Source of the DNA: CAYSRM01 sp964543205
Lineage (GTDB): Bacteria > Verrucomicrobiota > Kiritimatiellia > UBA8416 > CAYSRM01
DNA length: 20,015 nucleotides
NCBI GenBank assembly: GCA_964543205.1
Contig: CAZIXB010000018.1
Span: 1-20,015 of the forward strand
Direction: 5' to 3'
In this document: positions 13,732-20,015 of the stretch, piece by piece
Numbering within the stretch: the stretch's first letter is position 1
Layout of the letters: each line of letters starts with the position of its first letter
Program-made: the position numbers and the translations under genes
The notes under the pieces: model-generated
Seen by the model: only the letters and a program-made list of their open reading frames with translations
The model's database searches: none
What the model was told of the DNA's origin: nothing

Positions 13732-14526
13732 TTATTCCGGTCTGTCGCCGTTTCTCTTGAGAAATTCCTCTGTCATTGCCATGTACGCTTTTGATCCGGC
13801 TGAACTGCGGTCGTATAGAACTATGGGCATTCCGTAGCTTGGCGCTTCGCTCAACCTTACGTTGCGGGGTATAACAGTATCATAAACCTTTTCATTGAAA
13901 TGACGCCTTACCTCTTCCACGACCTGCGATGAAAGGTTGGTCCGCTTGTCAAACATCGTAAGCAGAATGCCTTCTATGCAAAGACCGGGATTGGTCCTGT
14001 TCTCGTTCAACTGCCGTATCAAACGTGATATCACGCTCAGGCCTTCCAGCGCATAGTATTCCGATTGGATGGGGAGCAGAGCTGTGTGTGCGGCGGCCAA
14101 TGCGTTCATTGTCAATATTCCGAGCGATGGCGGACAGTCTATAATAATATAGTTGTAGCGGCCGTCTTCAATTGCCGGGGTCAGGGCTTTGCCGCATCTG
14201 TGCAGGTAGGCATCGCTTCTCGCTATTTCCACTTCAGCCCCGGCCAGATCCAGTTCAGAGGGTATTATATGCACCCGGCTGATGAGTGTTTCGCGAACGA
14301 GTCCATGTATTGAGCCTTCTCCAATAAGCGCCCGGTACAGGCTGGTTCCGTTTTCCTGTTCCAGCCCAAGTCCGCTTGTCGCATTGGCTTGCGGATCCAT
14401 GTCAACCACCAGCACGTTTCGATCAAATTCAGCCAGACAGGCGGCCAGATTTATTGCAGTGGTTGTCTTGCCAACCCCGCCTTTCTGGTTGGCTATGGCA
14501 ACTACCTTGGGAGCGTTTTTCTGCAT
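13732..14526 (-). CDS. ParA/Soj-type partition ATPase
   Basis: A 264-residue ATPase of the ParA/MinD group, which positions DNA by ATP-dependent dimerisation and DNA binding. It carries the deviant Walker A motif KGGVGKTT at 15-22, the A' motif VVDMDPQANAT at 40-50 and Walker B YIIIDCPPSLG at 126-136. IPRNVRLSEAPSYGMPI near the C-terminus is characteristic of chromosomal Soj/ParA. It would normally work with ParB and parS. No parB lies next to it here: the downstream neighbour is the convergent citrate synthase gene, and I saw no clear parS-like 16-mer. It starts six bases after the leuD stop, so it appears to be the last gene of the leuCD unit, an unusual partner. The ribosome binding site is weak, which agrees with coupling to leuD. 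Confidence 0.93.
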   Translation of the reverse strand: MQKNAPKVVAIANQKGGVGKTTTAINLAACLAEFDRNVLVVDMDPQANATSGLGLEQENGTSLYRALIGEGSIHGLVRETLISRVHIIPSELDLAGAEVEIARSDAYLHRCGKALTPAIEDGRYNYIIIDCPPSLGILTMNALAAAHTALLPIQSEYYALEGLSVISRLIRQLNENRTNPGLCIEGILLTMFDKRTNLSSQVVEEVRRHFNEKVYDTVIPRNVRLSEAPSYGMPIVLYDRSSAGSKAYMAMTEEFLKRNGDRPE

Positions 14527-14532
14527 TCTGTT

Positions 14533-15093
14533 CTAGCTTCTGGCAGTTGTGATCATGCCGGTAGAACGCGCATATTCAAAAATGCCGCCCGCATCAATTA
14601 CCGGCTTTACAGCTCCCAGCTCCTTGAGTTTGTAAGTGTCTCCATCTCCGGAAACCTGCATGTTTTTAATATCGATCTCAACGGCATCTCCTGTCTTAAA
14701 CCGGCTGCACATGCTCTCGTCTGTTTCCAGGGGATAGAGTTCTCCAAGCGAAATGCAGTTTCGGAAGAATATCCGCGCATACGACTGCGCTACGACGGCT
14801 TGTATACCTGCTGCTCCAAGCGATACGGGTGCGTGTTCGCGGGAGGATCCACAGCCGAAATTTTTTCCTGCTACTATTATAGAATATTCGGATTCTACAG
14901 CGCCTTGCTCAACGAACGGGGGATAGGTGTCCGGAAGCCCTGACATGGCATGGGATCCGAGCTGCCTGTATTCTTTTTCGATTGTAGGCACCAGGTTGAG
15001 ATACCGGGCCGGAATTATCTGGTCAGTGTCAATGTCATCTCCAACGACAAAGACTTTCCCTTTAATGATCCTGGATTGTTCTGTATTGCTCAT
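14533..15093 (-). CDS. leuD: 3-isopropylmalate dehydratase small subunit
   Basis: Small (swivel-domain) subunit of the enzyme that isomerises 2-isopropylmalate to 3-isopropylmalate in leucine synthesis. The 186-residue protein contains VGDDIDTDQIIPARYLNLVP at 17-36, where the YLxx loop helps set substrate choice, GKNFGCGSSREHAP at 76-89 and SYARIFFRNC in the middle. The stretch from YLNLVP to the REHAPVSLGAAG region is close to what I recall of the plant chloroplast and chlamydia-like form rather than proteobacterial LeuD. Homoaconitase activity is less likely, since the YLRT loop known for that enzyme is not seen. It lies 53 bases downstream of leuC and six bases before parA. Start: ATG at 15093 with AGGAC upstream. 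Confidence 0.92.
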   Translation of the reverse strand: MSNTEQSRIIKGKVFVVGDDIDTDQIIPARYLNLVPTIEKEYRQLGSHAMSGLPDTYPPFVEQGAVESEYSIIVAGKNFGCGSSREHAPVSLGAAGIQAVVAQSYARIFFRNCISLGELYPLETDESMCSRFKTGDAVEIDIKNMQVSGDGDTYKLKELGAVKPVIDAGGIFEYARSTGMITTARS

Positions 15094-15146
15094 TTTAAGT
15101 GTCCTGTCTAAAGTTTAGATCGTGATTCTTACTGTGCTTGTTTTGA

Positions 15147-16442
15147 TCAGATGTCCCTTGGGTCTGTTATGTGTCCGGTTACCGCCGAAGCAGCCGCTGT
15201 CAACGGGGAAGCAAGAAAAATAGCCGATTGTTTCGACCCCATCCTTCCTATGAAGTTTCTGTTTGTTGTGCTGATAACCCTTTCCGTGCCCGTAGTCCGT
15301 CCAAATGTGTCGACTGGGCCTCCAAGACAGGCCGCGCATGAGGGTGGCGCAATATCCTCGCATCCTGCTTCAGCAAAGATCTCTACCAGGCTCTTTCCGT
15401 CAACGGTCTCACTCAGAAGTCCTTTCGCCACTTCAACGGTAGCAGGCACGAGAAATGTCTTGATTGCAACCCTGTGGTCTTTGAGGATTTTCGCCGCCAT
15501 TATAAAATCGCTAAGCTTGCCGCCAGTGCAAGAGCCGATATATGCGCGGTCGAGCTTAATGTCGGTTTTATCTTTTGCAGGGGCGTACTTTGCCGGGCTG
15601 TGCGGTTCGGCAACGCATGGGACAAATTCGGAGACATTATAACGGGTTGTCTTGTATGGCCTGGCTCCGCTGTCGGAGCGCAAGGACTCAAAAGGCTTGC
15701 CTGTCCGTTGGCGCACGTACTCTATGGTCTTACTGTCAGGCTCAATAATTCCGTTTTTTGCCCCGGCTTCAATTGCCATGTTGCAGATTGTCATCCGGTT
15801 TTCAATGTCCAATTGGTCAATAACTTCTCCGGTAAACTCCATGGCTGAATAGTTTGCCCCGTCGACTCCTGTGTCGCCTATTATTCTCAGGATAATATCC
15901 TTTCCAGTAACGTACTCGGGGCGTGTGCCTTCGAGAATAAACCGAAGGGTAGGGGGTACCTTGATGAGAAGTTTGCCGGTGCCCATCACAAAAGCAGCGT
16001 CGGTGTTGCCTATGCCCGTGGCAAAAGCGCCCAGCGCCCCGTGGGTGCAAGTGTGTGAGTCTGTCCCGAATATCACCTCTCCGGGCCGCACATGGCCCTG
16101 TTCAGGCAGCGCCACATGGCACACGCCCTGGTAACGGTTGGTTCCGACATCATAGAAATGGGGCAGCGATTGTTCTGCGGCAAATTCGCGCAGGGTGTCT
16201 ATGTTCCGGCGGGCTTTTTCATCTTTTGTAAAAATGTAGTGATCAGGGATTATAACGACTCTTTCGGGATCCCATACCCTTGCGTCTTTCCCGAATTCCC
16301 TTTTGAAAATCCCAATTGTTCCCGGTCCGCAGACGTCGTGAGTCAACAGAATATCAGCGTCGACCCAGATGTTCTGTCCCGCTTCCACGGCGCTGTTGCC
16401 AGATGCCCTGGCAAGAATCTTTTCCGTAATCGTTCCAGCCAT
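15147..16442 (-). CDS. leuC: 3-isopropylmalate dehydratase large subunit
   Basis: Large, iron-sulfur subunit of isopropylmalate isomerase, an aconitase-family enzyme acting in the cytoplasm with LeuD. The 431-residue protein carries the three cluster cysteines: C305 in GSCTGG, and C369 and C372 in SCAACLGG. Other aconitase-family signatures are THDVCGPGTIGIFKREF, VIIPDHYIF, FGTDSHTCTHGALGAFATGIGNTD and TTNRNFIGRMG. Overall it resembles the plant-type large subunit as I remember it. The start is the ATG at 16442; the nearest purine-rich element, AAAGGGAAG, is about ten bases upstream. A TATAAT on the same strand (plus-strand 16466-16471) about 25 bases upstream could give the leuCD-parA unit its own promoter, but no good -35 accompanies it. 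leuA and leuB are not in the window. Confidence 0.94.
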   Translation of the reverse strand: MAGTITEKILARASGNSAVEAGQNIWVDADILLTHDVCGPGTIGIFKREFGKDARVWDPERVVIIPDHYIFTKDEKARRNIDTLREFAAEQSLPHFYDVGTNRYQGVCHVALPEQGHVRPGEVIFGTDSHTCTHGALGAFATGIGNTDAAFVMGTGKLLIKVPPTLRFILEGTRPEYVTGKDIILRIIGDTGVDGANYSAMEFTGEVIDQLDIENRMTICNMAIEAGAKNGIIEPDSKTIEYVRQRTGKPFESLRSDSGARPYKTTRYNVSEFVPCVAEPHSPAKYAPAKDKTDIKLDRAYIGSCTGGKLSDFIMAAKILKDHRVAIKTFLVPATVEVAKGLLSETVDGKSLVEIFAEAGCEDIAPPSCAACLGGPVDTFGRTTGTERVISTTNRNFIGRMGSKQSAIFLASPLTAAASAVTGHITDPRDI

Positions 16443-16495
16443 ATGTCACACACTTCCCTTTCTGAATTATAGAAATGCCTTGTTTGAAGAGCCTT

Positions 16496-17200
16496 TTACC
16501 GGTTCCTGCTGCTTTTTACCAGGGCGAAGAACCGATCCTCATATTCTTCGAAAAGGTTATGATCCCGTAATTTTTTTGCAAGATGCTTGATTAGATCCGG
16601 ATCTTTGGAGGCTGCCGCAAAATCATGTTCCAGCTCCTCCCGAGTGCGCTGGGTCGGGTTGCTCTGCATAAAAAACATCCCCTTGCGTTCCATATCGCGC
16701 ACATTTGCCGGAACGGATTTCTTGATTACTTCCCAGAACAGTTTTACCAGGCATACATCCCATGGATCGTCCACTCCGTAGACCACTGCGCTTAGCGGGT
16801 CGCTCTTCTTTTCGACTGATTTCCTGACATTTTCAGCGACGGTGTCCGGGTTCTCGCTGATGATATGCTCGTTATAGTTCTCTTTCTTCAGGTTGTATCC
16901 GTATTCAAGGATTCGCAATTGCTGTTCATGGCTTTTCAACCATTCTACGTATTCCCGCGCTTCGTCGCCGAACCCTTCCAACACAGTGTCGGAATATGCT
17001 TCGGGAGTAATAATAGTCGGCTTGCTGGCCTGGATCCGTCCTTCGCGAACACGTGTGGTGTTGGCCTTGTCCATAAGCTCGCTGACCAAATGATAGTTCA
17101 AAACCGTGACGCCGAAGGTTTCAAGATTGTTCCGTGGCATTAGAAGCACCTCGGTGTTGTTAACAGCGTACCAGAAATCAAATGAATCTTTTTTGTGCAT
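16496..17200 (-). CDS. Uncharacterised 234-residue protein
   Basis: I do not recognise a named domain. The protein has no signal peptide and no membrane segment, so it should be cytoplasmic. It opens with FDFWYAVNNTEVLLMPRNNL and a run TFGVTVLNYHLVSELMDKAN. The middle is charged and helical (EYVEWLKSHEQQLRILEYGY). A compact stretch DDPWDVCLVKLFWEVIKKSV followed by PANVRDMERKGMFF (about 143-176) looks like a conserved core. The C-terminal part is helical and acidic/basic, ending in LFEEYEDRFFALVKSSRNR. The codon pattern and length indicate a real gene, and I have the impression that similar proteins occur in PVC bacteria. It has a promoter-like sequence immediately upstream and no Shine-Dalgarno sequence. 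It lies between dtd and leuC on the same strand. No function can be assigned. Confidence 0.82.
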   Translation of the reverse strand: MHKKDSFDFWYAVNNTEVLLMPRNNLETFGVTVLNYHLVSELMDKANTTRVREGRIQASKPTIITPEAYSDTVLEGFGDEAREYVEWLKSHEQQLRILEYGYNLKKENYNEHIISENPDTVAENVRKSVEKKSDPLSAVVYGVDDPWDVCLVKLFWEVIKKSVPANVRDMERKGMFFMQSNPTQRTREELEHDFAAASKDPDLIKHLAKKLRDHNLFEEYEDRFFALVKSSRNR

Positions 17201-17209
17201 AATCCAAAT

Positions 17210-17237
17210 ATATTAGCAGAGGGTTAGTTTGTTGCAA
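17210..17237 (-). promoter_or_regulatory. Candidate promoter of the 234-residue protein gene
   Basis: On the minus strand, TTGCAA (plus-strand 17232-17237) and TAATAT (17210-17215) are separated by 16 nt. Nine bases separate the -10 box from the ATG at 17200, so any 5' leader would be only a few nucleotides. A TTGACA a little further upstream has no matching -10 box at the right distance. Confidence 0.4.
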
Positions 17238-17269
17238 AAGGCAAAAGTTTGAAATCCTGTCAAACGACG

Positions 17270-17728
17270 CTAATCTGGCGGTTGGGATGAATTCAGTTCT
17301 ATTGTAACGGGCCCGTCGTTTACCAGTTCCACGGACATGCTGGCCTGAAATGTTCCTGTTTTGACTTTTTCGGGGCTCATGCATTGTCTGAGCAGGCTGA
17401 TATACAGATGGTAGAGCTTGTCAGCATCTTCCGGACGCGCTGCCTGCACAAAGCTGGGCCGGTTTCCCTTTTTTGTGTTGGCGCATAATGTGAACTGAGA
17501 CACGACGAGTATCTCACCGTCAATCTGCTGGATGGATAGGTTCATTTTTCCGTCCAGATCCGGAAATATCCGTAGTCCGATAGTCTTTCGGGCCAGGTAA
17601 GATGCATCTACCTCTGTGTCATTGCGGGTTACACCAAGCAAAACAAGATAGCCTTTTCCTGTTTCAGTCAAAGGCAGTCCTTCCACTGCAACGCTTGCCC
17701 TGGCAACCCTCTGTATAAGAGCTTTCAT
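17270..17728 (-). CDS. dtd: D-aminoacyl-tRNA deacylase
   Basis: Hydrolyses D-amino acids (and glycine mischarged on tRNA-Ala) from tRNA, an editing step that acts in trans in the cytoplasm. The 152-residue protein has SQFTLCANTKKGNRPSF at 77-93, with the SQFTL active-site motif, and NDGPVT at 137-142, carrying the Gly-cisPro motif that rejects L-amino acids. It also has GTFQASM at 125-131 where GxFGAxM is usual, a small variation. The start is the ATG at 17728. GGAACGA is the nearest ribosome-binding-like sequence, and a 24-codon ORF ends exactly at this start as ATGA. The gene is the first clear one of the leftward group and diverges from the yjbQ operon. Length is typical, and the identification is firm. 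Confidence 0.95.
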   Translation of the reverse strand: MKALIQRVARASVAVEGLPLTETGKGYLVLLGVTRNDTEVDASYLARKTIGLRIFPDLDGKMNLSIQQIDGEILVVSQFTLCANTKKGNRPSFVQAARPEDADKLYHLYISLLRQCMSPEKVKTGTFQASMSVELVNDGPVTIELNSSQPPD

Positions 17729-17799
17729 AGTATCGTTCCGCGCCCTTTTTCTCTTGATAAATCCAACCGGCGGGATTCAGCCTTTTTATTTGATTCCAT
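17725..17799 (-). CDS. Possible 24-codon leader ORF overlapping the dtd start
   Basis: An ATG at 17799 is preceded by AAAGGGGGG with a 4-nt gap. It opens a 24-codon frame, MESNKKAESRRLDLSREKGR followed by GTIL, whose TGA overlaps the dtd ATG as ATGA. The peptide is basic and polar. A real ORF would couple its translation to dtd. Without comparative data it may be chance. The strong purine run before the ATG is the main reason to list it. Confidence 0.25.
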   Translation of the reverse strand: MESNKKAESRRLDLSREKGRGTIL

Positions 17800-17870
17800 C
17801 GCACCCCCCTTTTTTTAATGGATGCAGGACAACTGCCCCCAGTTATTTCTCGCATCATAGGGTTTTTCAA

Positions 17871-17905
17871 CGAAATCTGATTCATTGTCAGATCTTATGA
17901 TTTCG
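17871..17905. repeat. Two overlapping inverted repeats in the dtd/yjbQ divergent gap
   Basis: CGAAATC (17871-17877) pairs with GATTTCG (17899-17905), and ATCTGA (17875-17880) pairs with TCAGAT (17888-17893). The two share bases, so they could form alternative structures or be a two-part operator. The rest of the 268-base gap 17729-17996 shows short C and T runs and no further gene that I can support apart from the possible leader ORF. Confidence 0.4.
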
Positions 17906-17984
17906 CCACGGAATTCCTTATTGATTCTTCTCTTGTGCTAAAAGCCTTGGGTTAATATTGTCGTATGAATTAATAACTGTCAAC

Positions 17985-17990
17985 AGGAGG
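17985..17990 (+). promoter_or_regulatory. Consensus Shine-Dalgarno site of the yjbQ gene
   Basis: AGGAGG lies six bases before the ATG at 17997. It is the best ribosome binding site in the window and fixes this start, which predicts strong translation of the first gene of the operon. Confidence 0.85.
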
Positions 17991-17996
17991 TTATGA

Positions 17997-18383
17997 ATGG
18001 AACAGTTTACTGTAACCACAAATGCGCGCAGCGAATTTATCAATATTACCCGTGATGTGAGCAAATGCCTCGCTTCTGCAGGAATAGAAAACGGAACTGT
18101 CAGCGTGTATGTGCCTCATACTACTGCCGGAGTCACGATTAATGAAAATGCCGATCCCGATGTTATGAGGGACATTAACGAGACTCTTGAGCGGCTTGTC
18201 CCATGGAATGATGGATACCGCCATTCCGAGGGAAATGCGGCGGCGCATGTAAAGAGCAGCCTCATGGGCTCTTCGGCAACAATTCCCGTTGAGAATGGAC
18301 AACTTCAATTGGGAACTTGGCAGGGAATCTATTTCTGCGAATTCGACGGCCCACGCAGCCGCCGCGTGTGGGTATCCCAGTGA
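17997..18383 (+). CDS. YjbQ/UPF0047 family protein
   Basis: A 128-residue member of the YjbQ (UPF0047) family, small cytoplasmic proteins found in all domains of life. Some show weak thiamine-phosphate synthase activity, but their main job is not settled. Conserved parts are VPHTTAGVTINENADPDV at 39-56, RHSEGNAAAHVKSSLMGSS at 75-93 and GTWQGIYFCEFDGPR at 106-120. The histidines in these motifs cluster in the presumed active site. Length is normal for the family. It is translated from a consensus ribosome binding site and heads an operon: its TGA overlaps the GTG start of the adenylate-kinase-like gene by four bases. Identification of the family is firm; its function is open. Confidence 0.94.
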   Translation: MEQFTVTTNARSEFINITRDVSKCLASAGIENGTVSVYVPHTTAGVTINENADPDVMRDINETLERLVPWNDGYRHSEGNAAAHVKSSLMGSSATIPVENGQLQLGTWQGIYFCEFDGPRSRRVWVSQ

Positions 18384-19027
18384 ATACTGCTCACAGACCC
18401 AGGGCAGCCTTGCTTGCTGGCCCTACCGGGGCAGGGAAGACGCCGCTTGGCATTTATCTTGCCTCCAACGGTTTGTGGGGCAGCAGGTGTTTCCATTTTG
18501 ATTTCGGAGCGGAACTCAGAAGAATTGACGCGGGAAAGGCGGAACATGATCTGAGCCGCTCTGAACTGGACGTAATCAGGAAAAGTCTTGCAACCGGCTC
18601 TGTTCTGAAACAGTGCGATTATAGTATTGCCGAGAATCTGATCAGACGGTTTGTAGCCGCTCACAGCAGTGATCAGGCAGACTGGATTCTTCTGAATGGT
18701 TTCCCGAGAAACGCAAACCAGGCGGCTTGTGTATCAGAATTCCTGAACCTCAGTGCCTTGATAATGCTTACAGCAGAAGCCGAAGTGGCAAGGACCAGGA
18801 TCATGCTTAACTCCGGCGGAGACCGGGCAGGGCGGCCTGACGACACTGCCGAACTCGTAGAACGCAAACTTGAGGATTGCAAAGAGCAGTGTGAGTCCCT
18901 TATTCATTTCTTTGAAGCCGGGAGCGCTCCGATATACCATGTTCCCGTATCCATTAACACTAGACCGGAAGAAATAGGTGAAAAACTGGAAAAACAAGCG
19001 GCCGGACAAACGGCAGGGGAGGATTAG
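18380..19027 (+). CDS. Adenylate kinase-like P-loop nucleotide kinase
   Basis: A 215-residue P-loop protein with the layout of adenylate kinases but divergent. The Walker A motif is GPTGAGKT at 14-21, where adenylate kinase has GxPGxGKG. HFDFGAELRR near 39-48 takes the place of the NMP-binding STGDMLR helix. NGFPRN at 106-111 replaces the canonical DGFPR. RAGRPDDT at 149-156 matches the LID-side arginine motif RxDD. The lid itself is very short. It may phosphorylate a nucleotide or another small acceptor; specificity cannot be read. The start chosen is the GTG at 18380, which overlaps the yjbQ stop as GTGA. The frame is open further upstream (to 18317), but only inside yjbQ. The stop is directly followed by the ATG of the prolyl isomerase gene, so the three genes form one operon. 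Confidence 0.82.
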   Translation: MNTAHRPRAALLAGPTGAGKTPLGIYLASNGLWGSRCFHFDFGAELRRIDAGKAEHDLSRSELDVIRKSLATGSVLKQCDYSIAENLIRRFVAAHSSDQADWILLNGFPRNANQAACVSEFLNLSALIMLTAEAEVARTRIMLNSGGDRAGRPDDTAELVERKLEDCKEQCESLIHFFEAGSAPIYHVPVSINTRPEEIGEKLEKQAAGQTAGED

Positions 19028-19906
19028 ATGGCATTAAAAATTAACGGACGTGAGATACCTGAAAGCGCAATAAGGTACGAATACGACAGGTTGATAAAGT
19101 TCTATTCGGATCATATGACTGCCACGCGCCTCAAGGAACTCAGCTCCGAGATTATGGACAAAGCCAGGGAACAGGCTATAGGATCGGCGCTTCTTTTCGA
19201 GGCAGCACAGAAGCTGGACATCAGGGTTTCTCGCGATGAAGTGGACAAGCGTTTTCAGAATATGGTTAAAAGAGCCGGTGGCAAAGAAGCCTTTGATCAA
19301 ATGATGAAAACCCAGGACTTGAGCGAAGATCTTGTTCGAAACAGCATAGAACAGGGGCGGAAGGTTGATCTACTTGTGGAACGGAAACTGTCTGATATTG
19401 GCGATCCTACGGAAAAGGACATAGAGGATTATTTTGAGGAACATAAAGATGATTACGTAAAGCCGGAAATGGCGCAGGTCCAGCATATTCTTGTAAAGCC
19501 GGATTCCGGTGGAGAGAACGACAAACAGACGGCAAGATCCAAGCTCCTTTCCATAAAAAACAGGATAGACGAGGGCGCAAAATTCAGCGATGAAGCTGCG
19601 GCTCATTCAGAATGCGACAGCGGCGCAAAGACAGGCGGTAGTCTGGGGTGGGTGCAGCGCGGCATGATGCTGCCTGAACTGGACGAAATCATATTTTCGC
19701 TTGATGTCGGCGAGATAAGCGATGTTGTGGAAAGCAGCCTGGGTATGCACATTCTCAGAAAGACCGCCCATGAAAAAGGCGGCGAGGCAACTTATGTCGA
19801 GGCTCGGGAGAAAGTGCGCGAATATCTCAGGCATCTGTATCGCGGCAAGGCAATATCGCAGTTTGTTGAGGAGCTTAAGGAAAAAGCTGTTATTGAGGAT
19901 GGGTAG
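19028..19906 (+). CDS. Parvulin-type peptidyl-prolyl cis-trans isomerase (SurA/PpiC-like)
   Basis: A 292-residue folding helper that isomerises Xaa-Pro bonds. The N-terminal half is a helical SurA-N-like chaperone part, with a charged run EIMDKAREQAIGSALLFEAA near 41-60 and VSRDEVDKRF near 67-76. The parvulin domain runs from about 148 to 248, with VQHILVK, GGSLGWVQRGMMLPELDEII and SSLGMHILR. The C-terminus is another helix. Unlike secreted SurA and PrsA, the sequence starts MALKINGREIPESAI with no signal peptide or lipobox, so either it is cytoplasmic or the start is not the native one. The ATG at 19028 directly follows the previous stop and has GGGGAGG just upstream, which supports it. A new frame begins within its last codons. 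Confidence 0.9.
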   Translation: MALKINGREIPESAIRYEYDRLIKFYSDHMTATRLKELSSEIMDKAREQAIGSALLFEAAQKLDIRVSRDEVDKRFQNMVKRAGGKEAFDQMMKTQDLSEDLVRNSIEQGRKVDLLVERKLSDIGDPTEKDIEDYFEEHKDDYVKPEMAQVQHILVKPDSGGENDKQTARSKLLSIKNRIDEGAKFSDEAAAHSECDSGAKTGGSLGWVQRGMMLPELDEIIFSLDVGEISDVVESSLGMHILRKTAHEKGGEATYVEAREKVREYLRHLYRGKAISQFVEELKEKAVIEDG

Positions 19907-20015
19907 CCGGCATATCTCACGCTTTTTCGAGCAGAAACGGTTCAGAGCGCTGTTAGCGCCGGGCAAAATCGGGTTAACCGGACGAAGCTGTGTGAACACA
20001 CCGCAAGATCGGGTA
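19899..20015 (+). CDS. Possible start of a further gene, open to the right edge
   Basis: An ATG at 19899, right after TGAGG, opens a 39-codon frame that stays open to the end of the window. It reads MGSRHISRFFEQKRFRALLA and then PGKIGLTGRS. It overlaps the prolyl isomerase gene by eight bases, in keeping with the tight packing of this operon. The fragment is too short to assign a family, and chance cannot be excluded. Confidence 0.4.
   Translation, partial: MGSRHISRFFEQKRFRALLAPGKIGLTGRSCVNTPQDRV

Noticed and set aside
13732..14526. Plasmid or mobile-element origin of the parA-type gene
   Set aside because: The flanking genes are housekeeping, the protein resembles chromosomal Soj, and there is no repA, integrase or repeat nearby.
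18317..18379. Upstream start for the adenylate-kinase-like gene
   Set aside because: It lies wholly inside the yjbQ coding region, and the added residues do not resemble the family; GTG at 18380 on the GTGA overlap is a better choice.
1..20015. CRISPR array, tRNA, rRNA, insertion sequence or phage genes
   Set aside because: Reading both strands showed no regular repeat-spacer pattern, no tRNA-like cloverleaf that I could support, no transposase motif and no phage gene.

Overview
The window looks like ordinary chromosome from a mid-GC, Gram-negative-like bacterium. The gene set points to the PVC superphylum, with Kiritimatiellota, Lentisphaerota or Verrucomicrobiota most likely. This placement is from memory of protein families and is not proven. 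The pointers are a very large DUF2723 membrane protein with a TPR-like tail, a DPPR-synthase-like UbiA protein, a plant/chlamydia-like LeuC/LeuD pair, and a conserved-looking 234-residue protein that I cannot name. I see no rRNA, tRNA, CRISPR array, insertion sequence, prophage or integrase.

Layout. (1) 1-2558, minus strand: three GT4-type glycosyltransferase genes, each overlapping the next by 4 nt; the last one leaves the window at its left edge. (2) 2667-5570, plus strand: a small zinc-ribbon protein, grpE, dnaJ and rsmE, a protein-folding and ribosome-maintenance group without dnaK or hrcA. (3) 5599-11585, minus strand: a polyprenyl-phosphate sugar synthase (DPM1-like), a UbiA-family phosphoribosyl-polyprenyl-phosphate synthase homologue, a 1170-residue DUF2723 (TMEM260-like, GT-C) membrane protein and a single-domain arabinose-5-phosphate isomerase-like SIS protein. 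(4) 11754-13706, plus strand: peptide deformylase and citrate synthase, preceded by a perfect 16-bp hairpin and a good promoter. (5) 13732-17728, minus strand: D-aminoacyl-tRNA deacylase, the unrecognised 234-residue protein, leuC, leuD and a ParA-type ATPase. (6) 17997-19906, plus strand: a YjbQ/UPF0047 protein, an adenylate-kinase-like P-loop protein and a parvulin-type prolyl isomerase, followed by the beginning of a frame that stays open to the right edge.

How the parts work together. Regions 1 and 3 both concern envelope or protein glycosylation. Region 1 has cytoplasmic nucleotide-sugar transferases. Region 3 has the enzymes expected to load sugars onto a polyprenyl phosphate, plus a membrane transferase that could use such a donor. 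Regions 2, 4 and 6 are mostly protein quality control and housekeeping. Region 5 joins leucine (isopropylmalate) metabolism to a chromosome-partition-type ATPase with no parB beside it.

Tightly packed genes often overlap as NTGA (TTGA, ATGA, GTGA), and several genes have a promoter-like -10 box within about a dozen bases of the start codon. No gene-free stretch exceeds 300 bases. The longest, 17729-17996, holds two small inverted repeats, a possible 24-codon leader ORF and the strong ribosome binding site of the yjbQ gene. The most interesting region is the lipid-linked-sugar cluster in region 3. I found no clear sign of a wholly new defence or mobile system.
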